Source: Candidatus Omnitrophota bacterium
GTDB lineage: Bacteria; Omnitrophota; Gorgyraeia; Gygaellales; Profunditerraquicolaceae
Length of the DNA stretch: 37,753 nucleotides
Assembly: GCA_028716705.1 (NCBI GenBank)
Contig: JAQUPI010000012.1
Coordinates: 1 to 37,753 of the forward strand
Reading direction: 5' to 3'
The notes beneath the pieces were generated by a model. That model did not search any database. It saw nothing but the letters and a program-made list of their open reading frames with translations, and was not told the origin of the DNA. A program made the position numbers and the translations under genes. Shown piece by piece: positions 32,681 to 37,753 of the stretch. Positions within the stretch are counted from its first letter, which is position 1; each line of letters starts with the position of its first letter.

Positions 32681-33607
32681 TTAAGAATGGGGGGGAAAAG
32701 CCTTACTCGCGGAAAACACGTCTTTTTTGATCTGGAGGGCCAAAGCTTCTTTTGTGGCGAATTTCTTGTCTTTCCTTATCTTTTTCACAAAATGAACTTC
32801 TAAATCTTTTCCATAAATATTCTTTTTAAAATTAAAAAGATGTACTTCTACGCGTTTTACCTGTGACCCGTGACCTGCGGCCCGTGACCTTATTGTCGGC
32901 CTCGTGCCGATATAACATACTCCTTTGTGTTTTTTATTATCCAGAACGGCTTTCACCGCGTAAATCCCCGCCGGCGGCAGTATTTCGTGGTGAGGATTTA
33001 TATTAGCGGTGGGAAAACCCAGCCTTGCGGCCAAAGAATCGCCCTTGACCACCGTCCCCAGGATACTCACCGGTTTTGAAAGCAATCTCTCGGCGGAACT
33101 TAATTCTCCATTCGCGATCAGCTTGCGTATGTATGTGCTGCTCACCGGCCGACGGTTCTTTTTTATGATATTGAATGCCTTGGCTTTAAAATGACAGGTA
33201 TCTGACAGCTTATTTAGAAGTCTAAAATCGCCCGACGCGTGTTTACCGAACCTGTAATTACTCCCGGTATAAACATAGTGTACGCCGAGCCTCTTGACCA
33301 ATATATCTTTTACGAAATCTCGCGCGGATAAACCCGAAAACGCCTTGTTGAAATTTATGACGACGCTTACATCCAATCCCAGTTCCCCTATTAATCTTAG
33401 GCGGTGTTCCAAAGAATAAAGGCTGCTTTCTTTGTGCGGGTCAGGCCAGAAGGTCACGACCACGCTCGTGCCATTTATACGCCTGGCTTTTTCCACCGCC
33501 GCCTTTAATATCCTGCGATGCCCCAGGTGCACCCCGTCGAAAACCCCCAGCGCCACCACGGGCTTCTTGAATTTCTTGATCTTATTGACACCGTATATGA
33601 TCTTCAT
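32681..33607 (-). CDS. ribF: Bifunctional riboflavin kinase/FAD synthetase
   Basis: RibF phosphorylates riboflavin to FMN and adenylates FMN to FAD. The 308 aa protein has an N-terminal nucleotidyltransferase domain (VVALGVFDGVHLGHRRIL, VVVTFWPDPHK, GSNYRFGKHASGD, SSTYIRKLI) and a C-terminal kinase domain (ARLGFPTANI, PPAGIYAVKAVL, YIGTRPTI, VEVHLFNF). Between GTRPTI and VEVHLF sits a short extra stretch (RSRAAGHGSQVKR) encoded by four degenerate heptamers, in the loop where other RibF proteins have a few residues. It normally follows truB or rbfA; here it follows the inserted islet. The start is ATG. Confidence 0.96.
   Translation of the reverse strand: MKIIYGVNKIKKFKKPVVALGVFDGVHLGHRRILKAAVEKARRINGTSVVVTFWPDPHKESSLYSLEHRLRLIGELGLDVSVVINFNKAFSGLSARDFVKDILVKRLGVHYVYTGSNYRFGKHASGDFRLLNKLSDTCHFKAKAFNIIKKNRRPVSSTYIRKLIANGELSSAERLLSKPVSILGTVVKGDSLAARLGFPTANINPHHEILPPAGIYAVKAVLDNKKHKGVCYIGTRPTIRSRAAGHGSQVKRVEVHLFNFKKNIYGKDLEVHFVKKIRKDKKFATKEALALQIKKDVFSASKAFPPHS
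32861..32888 (+). repeat. Four degenerate C(T/C)GTGAC heptamers inside ribF
   Basis: Units read CTGTGAC, CCGTGAC, CTGCGGC, CCGTGAC without spacing. It is a GC-richer, diverged version of the arrays in murE and murF, in frame in the RibF kinase domain loop. Confidence 0.7.
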
Positions 33608-33616
33608 CTTATCTCA

Positions 33617-33671
33617 GGGACTGTCCCCCTCTGCAACTTTACTGTAGACCACAGCGGGACTGTCCCAAACA
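33617..33671. repeat. Left GGGACTGTCCC palindrome pair
   Basis: Two identical 11-bp near-palindromes GGGACTGTCCC occur at 33617-33627 and 33656-33666, about 39 bp apart. The second is followed by AAACA, which continues the inverted match to the right end. They mark the left border, starting 9 bp from the ribF start codon. Confidence 0.75.
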
Positions 33672-33682
33672 ATTAGCTATGT

Positions 33683-33863
33683 AAGAATTTTATGTTCATT
33701 CTCGCGTCGAAATATTTTTGCCGTCTGCTGCGGTTTACTCCTCGCCTACGCAACGACTTACGCGGGTAAGATACTGCTCCGGATCGTCGTAATCCCTTGC
33801 AGACTCAAATTCATAGCTTAAGCAAAAAATTTCTTACCGCTTCGAACGAACCATAAAATTCTT
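33683..33863. repeat. Left giant imperfect hairpin of the islet
   Basis: Nested inverted repeats span about 180 nt. AAGAATTTTATG (33683-33694) pairs with CATAAAATTCTT (33852-33863). GTCTGC (33723-33728) pairs with GCAGAC (33799-33804). The tip CTTAC-GCGG-GTAAG lies at 33757-33770. Bulges and short paired blocks lie between. No ORF of interest lies in it. It occupies the 304-bp gene-free stretch between ribF and the TIR-like gene. A 23-bp core (33756-33778) is identical in inverted orientation at 34931-34953. Confidence 0.75.
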
Positions 33864-33911
33864 TAACTGATTTAAAACAATTTCTTTCTAGAAAATTTTC
33901 CTTTTTATTAT

Positions 33912-34841
33912 TCATTTGGTAAGCCAACTTTTAAGCGCAAACTTAAGAGTTTCATTTAAGTTATAATAATCAAAGGGTTCATAATAAATTCCTAACATAT
34001 CTGCTCTAATAATATTCTGAAATTTATTTTCTTTTAAGATTAATACCTTCTTATCTAGCGCTCTCATAAATCCATATTCTACAGCAATGTTAGGGTTAAA
34101 TTCATCTGACTTGAAATTCTCAAGCAAGGCTATCCCTCTAGAACATCCAATCATATAAACGCATACATTATTCCAAAAGCTTCTATCGCCAAGATACATC
34201 TTATCTTCTGCTAATAAACCGTTTAATCCGAAATCATTAGAAAGAATTTCTTTCATTTTATCTGTACATTCTTTTAATTTATTATCAGTCTTGTCGAATC
34301 TACACATAATAAAAACATTTTTTTCATAATCCTTATTATCATTAAAGAAGACTTTTAAATTTTCTTTTAGAAAATCATAACCTCCGGGAATGTTGAAATC
34401 TAATATTCCTAAAAATTTCATGTGATTACTTATATTAAATTCAACTTGATAACGCCATAACTCTTGATCTTCTTGGCTCCATTTCTTATATTCTTCTTCC
34501 ACTTTTCCGGGTTCATCAACAAGAGGAATAATGAAAAAGGCATCTTGAATTCTAATATTATACTGCTTGATTATATATTTATACCATAAGAAAAGCGAAT
34601 CCTTTGTCGGTCTTAATTTAGGGGCATCCGGTTCATCTAATGGTTTAATCGCTCCAATATGGGGTATACCAGAAGTTTTATCCCGTAATATAATAATCCA
34701 ATGTGTTTTATTCCACTCTAAGCATTCTGCGTTAAAGTGATGGATTATTGGCCATCTATGAGCTTCATGCGGGAAGTTTTCAGTAACTGTTTTTTCAATG
34801 TATTGTTTTGCAGCAGAAGTCCAATTAAGTTGTCTATCCAT
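33912..34841 (-). CDS. Putative TIR-like/nucleoside 2-deoxyribosyltransferase-like protein, possible defence effector
   Basis: No close family is recognised with certainty. From the ATG at 34841 the product is 309 aa. The N-terminal half (about 1-180) is rich in aromatic and charged residues and has no motif I can name. The C-terminal part (about 185-309) reads as a Rossmann/flavodoxin-like alpha-beta domain: a strand KNVFIMCRF, a helix, then LLAEDKMYLGD, a strand YMIGCSRGIALLE, NPNIAVEYGFMRALDKKVLILKE, RADMLGIYYEPFDY and a terminal KSWL. This strand order and the NPN-EYG block resemble TIR-like or NDT-like NAD- or nucleotide-cleaving domains, with the Glu of VEYGF as candidate catalytic residue. 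The track start (GTG 34910) lies inside the right hairpin and is less likely. Codon and base use is strongly AT-rich, which suggests transfer. No clear promoter was found. Confidence 0.6.
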   Translation of the reverse strand: MDRQLNWTSAAKQYIEKTVTENFPHEAHRWPIIHHFNAECLEWNKTHWIIILRDKTSGIPHIGAIKPLDEPDAPKLRPTKDSLFLWYKYIIKQYNIRIQDAFFIIPLVDEPGKVEEEYKKWSQEDQELWRYQVEFNISNHMKFLGILDFNIPGGYDFLKENLKVFFNDNKDYEKNVFIMCRFDKTDNKLKECTDKMKEILSNDFGLNGLLAEDKMYLGDRSFWNNVCVYMIGCSRGIALLENFKSDEFNPNIAVEYGFMRALDKKVLILKENKFQNIIRADMLGIYYEPFDYYNLNETLKFALKSWLTK

Positions 34842-34853
34842 TCTCTTGATCGG

Positions 34854-35034
34854 GTTATTTTTGCGGAGGGTTTGTGAGCGTGCGTTAGAAAACTTTTTGC
34901 AAGAGTGCACAAGGATTTACGAGTCGCTGTAGCAGTATCTTACCCGCGTAAGTAGTTGCGGAAGCGATGAATAAACCGTAGTGCACGGAAAAAGTTTTCA
35001 GCACGCGAGCAAATCCCGCAGCAAAATATATTAC
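34854..35034. repeat. Right giant imperfect hairpin of the islet
   Basis: Nested inverted repeats span about 180 nt. GCGTGC (34878-34883) pairs with GCACGC (35001-35006). GAAAACTTTTT (34888-34898) pairs with AAAAAGTTTTC (34989-34999). GTGCAC (34905-34910) pairs with GTGCAC (34981-34986). The tip CTTAC-CCGC-GTAAG lies at 34939-34952. Outer arms around TTATTTTTGCGG and CCGCAGCAAAATATA extend it further. It is an inverted, diverged copy of the left hairpin. The stem sequence at the GTCTGC/GCAGAC level differs, but pairing is kept. Confidence 0.75.
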
Positions 35035-35038
35035 GAAC

Positions 35039-35103
35039 TGTTTGGGATAGTCCCCTATGTAATTTATTGCCAGATAAAGAGTTGCGTTAAGAGGGAACGT
35101 CCC
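35039..35103. repeat. Right GGGAC/GTCCC-type palindrome pair
   Basis: TGTTTGGGATAGTCCC (35039-35054) is the inverted counterpart of the left GGGACTGTCCCAAACA. GGGAACGTCCC (35093-35103) is the outer one, ending 10 bp before the stop codon of the DHH gene. Between them, GAGTTGC followed by TTAA mirrors, loosely, the GCAACTTTA of the left border. Confidence 0.7.
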
Positions 35104-35113
35104 TGCTCTTGCT

Positions 35114-36088
35114 CTACAAGGATTTCTTTATCTTGGCTAAGACGCGGCGGCGGATGACGTCGATCTTGCCTTTAACAGTCGCTCCGGCGGCGGTCCTATG
35201 GCCTCCGCCCCCGAAATATTGCGCGATCTTATTCACATCCACTTTTCCTTGCGAACGGAAATTTATCCTGATCTCGTTGGTCACGCCAAGGTTCTCTTTG
35301 AATAAAACCACGACTTCCGCGTCCTTTATCGCCCTGCCGAAACTCAAAATATGTTCAGAAAGATCGAAAGAGAGTTTCTTGTTCCTTAATAAATTATGTT
35401 TGATCTGGAACCAGATCACCCTTCCTCCTGCCTCCCGCCTCATACCCGGCAAGATCTTCGAGAGGATACGCATATCTTGAAAAGGTATGTTCTCATACGC
35501 GTTCTTATATACCTGCGGGACATCCAAACCGAATTTCATCAGTTCCGCGATCGCCTGATGCGTAAAACCGGTAGTGTTGGAATAACGGAAAGATCCGGTA
35601 TCTGTAAGTATCCCTGTATATAAAAGGAGGGCGGATTCTTTGTCGAATGGCACGCGCAAATCCTTATAGAGCTTATAGACCATCTCCGAACATGAAGCCG
35701 CGGCGGGCTCTACCCAGTTGATATCACCGAAATTCCGGTTGCTGATATGGTGGTCAATATTTAATATTGTTTTCCTCGCGGAATTCATCCTGTAAACTTC
35801 CCCTGTCCTGCTCAAGTCAGAGCAATCCATGACCGCGAAACAATCAAATTCTATGTTCTTTAAGTTATCTCTGTATTTTACGATCTTCTCATTGAAGGGC
35901 AAAAAATCATACCCGTAAGGAAGGTCATCCTCGTTAACGACCACGGCGGATTTGCCTAATTTATTGAGGAGGGCATAAAAAGCCAGCTCCGAACCCAAGG
36001 CATCGCCTTCGGGATTAGTATGGCTGGTGATCAGGAACCGTTTATAATTTTTATTTTTTAGAAGCGCGCTTACGTTTTTTAGGCTCAC
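35114..36088 (-). CDS. nrnA: NrnA-like DHH/DHHA1 phosphoesterase (nanoRNase/pAp phosphatase)
   Basis: NrnA-type enzymes degrade short oligoribonucleotides and can dephosphorylate pAp. The 324 aa protein has an N-terminal DHH domain with SHTNPEGDALGSELA, AVMDCSDLSRTG, the namesake LNIDHHISN and GILTDTGSFRYSNT. The C-terminal DHHA1 domain ends in the RNA-binding FGGGGHRTAAGA loop. Metal-binding Asp and His residues are in place. The start is GTG (36086-36088), supported by AAGGA upstream, and overlaps the rbfA 3' end by 38 bp. The rbfA-nrnA order is standard; truB would often come next, but here the islet follows. Confidence 0.93.
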   Translation of the reverse strand: MSLKNVSALLKNKNYKRFLITSHTNPEGDALGSELAFYALLNKLGKSAVVVNEDDLPYGYDFLPFNEKIVKYRDNLKNIEFDCFAVMDCSDLSRTGEVYRMNSARKTILNIDHHISNRNFGDINWVEPAAASCSEMVYKLYKDLRVPFDKESALLLYTGILTDTGSFRYSNTTGFTHQAIAELMKFGLDVPQVYKNAYENIPFQDMRILSKILPGMRREAGGRVIWFQIKHNLLRNKKLSFDLSEHILSFGRAIKDAEVVVLFKENLGVTNEIRINFRSQGKVDVNKIAQYFGGGGHRTAAGATVKGKIDVIRRRVLAKIKKSL

Positions 36089-36452
36089 TTTCTTCCTTTC
36101 TCTTCTCTTCCGCGGTCAGTTCTTTAACCTCATCCAACGCCTTCTGTATCTGTACGGAATACTCCGCTGACCTGTCTTCCTTGAAACTGATCTCCGGGAC
36201 AAACCTCAGGCGTATCCTCTGCGCGATCAGCCTCCGTATAAAACCCAGGCCTGAATCCAGCGCTTCCTTGGTCTTCTTATAATCCTCTTCCTGGCCAAGG
36301 ACGCTGAAAAAAACTTTCGCGTACCTTAGGTCGTGGGTTATCTCTACGCGCGTAATAGTGATAAAACCCAGGCGCGGGTCTTTCAATTCTGATTGGATTA
36401 TGCTGCTTATTTCCTGTTTTAAAGCTTCGCTTACCTTTTCTTGCCTTGCCAT
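36051..36452 (-). CDS. rbfA: Ribosome-binding factor A
   Basis: RbfA is a KH-fold 30S maturation and cold-shock factor that acts on the 5' end of 16S rRNA. The 133 aa protein shows VSEALKQEISSIIQSELKDPRLGFITITRVEITHDLRYAKVFFSVLG and LGFIRRLIAQRIRLRFVPEISF, the conserved family core. A lysine-rich tail (EEKRKEESEPKKRKRASKK) extends the C-terminus. The ATG shares one base with the ylxP stop (TGATG), and the tail overlaps the DHH gene. Confidence 0.95.
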   Translation of the reverse strand: MARQEKVSEALKQEISSIIQSELKDPRLGFITITRVEITHDLRYAKVFFSVLGQEEDYKKTKEALDSGLGFIRRLIAQRIRLRFVPEISFKEDRSAEYSVQIQKALDEVKELTAEEKRKEESEPKKRKRASKK

Positions 36453-36733
36453 CAGATCAACTCCATTTCGCTGTCTATCAATTCCGCTTTTTTAAATTCT
36501 CCGATAAAATTGACCACGTTCGATAAAATACTGTTTATCGTGTCTCTATCTTTCTCCACTCCGACCACAGCCAGCGTCGCTCTCTGCCACTTGTCCTCCT
36601 CGTCTATTTGAGTAACGGCGACATTGAAACTATTACGCAGCCTTGCCTTTAGGCTATGCAGCACCATTCTTTTTTCTTTCAGGGAGTTGCTCTCGTGAAT
36701 AAATAAATTTACCCTCAAGATCCCGACCGTCAT
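36452..36733 (-). CDS. DUF503 protein YlxP
   Basis: This is a 93 aa ferredoxin-like-fold protein of the DUF503/YlxP family, with MTVGILRVNLFIHESNSLKEKRMVLHSLKARLRNSFNVAVTQIDEEDKWQRATLAVV at the start. It commonly lies between infB and rbfA and is assumed to be linked to ribosome assembly, but its biochemistry is not established. The start overlaps the tRNA nucleotidyltransferase stop as ATGA. Confidence 0.92.
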   Translation of the reverse strand: MTVGILRVNLFIHESNSLKEKRMVLHSLKARLRNSFNVAVTQIDEEDKWQRATLAVVGVEKDRDTINSILSNVVNFIGEFKKAELIDSEMELI

Positions 36734-37753
36734 TTTTTTCCCGCTATTTTAGAGACCAGCTTCAATTCGTCATCTTTTGTTTTAACTCGCCCGTCGAGTT
36801 TCGCCTCGAGGACGCGGCGAAGGATCTTTTGATAAACGGGCCCCGGGGTAATACCCAGCCTTGCCAGGTCCTCCCCCGTAACGTGCACGCGGGTGCCGTT
36901 ATATATTTTCAGGAAATCTTCGACATTCTTCCTGAGGCTTGAGTTCTTAAATACCGCCTTGAGCAACACAATATTTTCATAGCTTAACGGCTCGAGCATC
37001 CCGAACAACCGCGAAGGTTTTATATCCTTGCGGCTCAGATCCCTGATAAACGCGGGTTTAGCGCTTTTATGCGCCAGCATCCGTTTTTCCTCGCCTTTGC
37101 GTAACGCGAATTTCTTACATATCGATTTGATATCCCCGCTGCTCATCTGGCCTGTCAGGCCGATAAAATACATCAGCCATTTTTCCAGCTGCCTGCGGGC
37201 AGCGTGGGCGCCCCCGAACCAGCTTATCTGTTTTTCGATCGATTTCAGATCCTCGACGATCTTATTGGATAATCTTATTTTGGGGTGGATAAAATCAAAC
37301 CCGATGAGCTCTTTAAGGCGCTTGAGCGGCCTTAAAGGCTTATCTTCGTTTAACATCAGGATAAGCTCGTCGCGTAAACGGTGCGGCTGGACTTTATGCA
37401 GCATATCCAGCCTGTCGGCTTCTTTTAACAACCTGAGCGTTTTCGGCTCGATCCTGAAGCCGTATCTTTGCTCAAACCTGATCGCCCGTAATATCCTGGT
37501 AGGGTCGTCAATGAAGCTTAAGTCATGCAATACGCGGATCTTCTTTTCCTTCAGATCCTGGGCGCTCTTAAAGCAGTCTATCAGGCCGCCGAAATCCTCC
37601 CTGTTCAGGCTTATGGCCATGGAATTTATGGTAAAGTCCCTGCGCGTCAGATCGTCATCCAGGATGCCGCAGATAACCACGGGTAAATGCGCCGGCTGGG
37701 GATAATGTTCCTTGCGGGCGGTAGCGACATCGATCTTCAAATTATTTTTCAGG
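36730..37753 (-). CDS. tRNA nucleotidyltransferase/poly(A) polymerase family, C-terminal part, cut by window edge
   Basis: Class II CCA-adding or poly(A) polymerase family enzyme. The track ORF starts at a TTG (37740), but the frame stays open to the edge (LKNN before LKIDVATAR), and the GGxVRD/DxD catalytic strands of the family are absent, so the true N-terminus lies outside the window. Present are KIDVATARKEHYPQP, DDLTRRDFTINSMAI, GLIDCFKSAQDLKEKKIRVL, DDPTRILRAIRFEQRYGF and the helical neck and body with a C-terminal GITPGPVYQKILRRV segment. Whether it adds CCA, only A, or poly(A) cannot be decided. It overlaps ylxP by 4 bp. Confidence 0.9.
   Translation of the reverse strand, partial: LKNNLKIDVATARKEHYPQPAHLPVVICGILDDDLTRRDFTINSMAISLNREDFGGLIDCFKSAQDLKEKKIRVLHDLSFIDDPTRILRAIRFEQRYGFRIEPKTLRLLKEADRLDMLHKVQPHRLRDELILMLNEDKPLRPLKRLKELIGFDFIHPKIRLSNKIVEDLKSIEKQISWFGGAHAARRQLEKWLMYFIGLTGQMSSGDIKSICKKFALRKGEEKRMLAHKSAKPAFIRDLSRKDIKPSRLFGMLEPLSYENIVLLKAVFKNSSLRKNVEDFLKIYNGTRVHVTGEDLARLGITPGPVYQKILRRVLEAKLDGRVKTKDDELKLVSKIAGKK

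Larger units (their letters stand above)
33608..35113. mobile_element. AT-rich islet with inverted hairpin ends between ribF and the DHH phosphoesterase gene
   Basis: This stretch holds one AT-rich gene and two complex inverted-repeat ends, while all neighbours are tightly packed core genes. An outer palindrome GGGACTGTCCC (33617-33627) faces GGGAACGTCCC (35093-35103). An inner GGGACTGTCCCAAACA (33656-33671) matches TGTTTGGGATAGTCCC (35039-35054) in inverted orientation with one mismatch. Inside these lie two large imperfect hairpins whose cores are inverted copies of each other. One 60-bp line of the gene (34261-34320) has 14 G/C, against 33 in a comparison line of ftsA (16021-16080). No transposase or integrase is present, so if mobile it is non-autonomous. 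Confidence 0.6.

Noticed and set aside
32662-32681. Imperfect dyad near the ribF stop as an intrinsic terminator
   Set aside because: Pairing is weak and AT-rich and no T-run follows on the minus strand.
34842-34910. GTG start extending the TIR-like gene upstream
   Set aside because: The added 23 residues are encoded by one arm of the right hairpin. The ATG at 34841 lies outside the main stem and is more plausible, although neither has a good Shine-Dalgarno sequence.
33683-35034. Islet hairpins as integron attC sites or a retron RNA
   Set aside because: No integrase or reverse transcriptase is present, and the attC simple-site motifs (GTTRRRY/RYYYAAC) are not evident at the stem ends.

Overview
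This window is a densely packed bacterial chromosome segment in which every credible gene lies on the minus strand, so it reads from high to low coordinates. Gene content points to a diderm with meso-diaminopimelate-type peptidoglycan. There is a complete division and cell wall (dcw) cluster, a full mreBCD-mrdA-rodA rod-shape operon, lipoprotein maturation genes (lgt, lspA), and a MurE with the DNPR motif. Base composition is moderate, gaps are tiny, and there are many ATGA or longer overlaps. The lineage cannot be fixed from sequence alone. Gene order and the odd in-frame heptamer repeats suggest an uncultured candidate phylum such as Omnitrophota, but that is a low-confidence guess.

Layout, in transcription order. 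(1) 37753-35114: 3' part of a tRNA nucleotidyltransferase, ylxP (DUF503), rbfA and an NrnA-like DHH phosphoesterase. (2) 35113-33608: an AT-rich islet with one gene encoding a putative TIR-like or deoxyribosyltransferase-like protein. It is flanked by two large (~180 nt) imperfect hairpins in inverted orientation and by outer GGGAC/GTCCC palindromes. It sits where truB is often found. (3) 33607-32681: ribF. (4) 32604-15764: the dcw operon behind a strong sigma70-type promoter and three 10-bp-spaced MraZ boxes: mraZ, rsmH, ftsL, ftsI, murE, murF, mraY, murD, ftsW, murG, an exported HExxH peptidase, murC, murB, ddl, ftsQ, ftsA. No ftsZ follows. (5) 15716-8032: a promoter and then yggS, proC, mtnP, ileS, dksA-like, lspA, lgt, rluD, much like the Bacillus ylmE...ileS-ylyA-lspA-ylyB block. 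(6) 8028-5797: a promoter, a membrane-anchored coiled-coil protein and aroA. (7) 5777-1: a consensus promoter, mreB, mreC, mreD, mrdA, rodA and the start of a TIGR03960-like B12-binding radical SAM protein.

Together the genes make UDP-MurNAc-pentapeptide (murB, C, D, E, F, ddl), the lipid intermediates (mraY, murG), and both SEDS/class B PBP polymerase pairs (ftsW-ftsI for septation, rodA-mrdA for elongation), plus the scaffolds MreB and FtsA.

The most unusual points are: the hairpin-flanked islet with a possible defence effector; GTCACAA-type heptamer arrays inserted in frame in aroA, murF, murE and ribF; an FtsA with eroded nucleotide-binding motifs and no neighbouring ftsZ; and an exported gluzincin-like protease between murG and murC.
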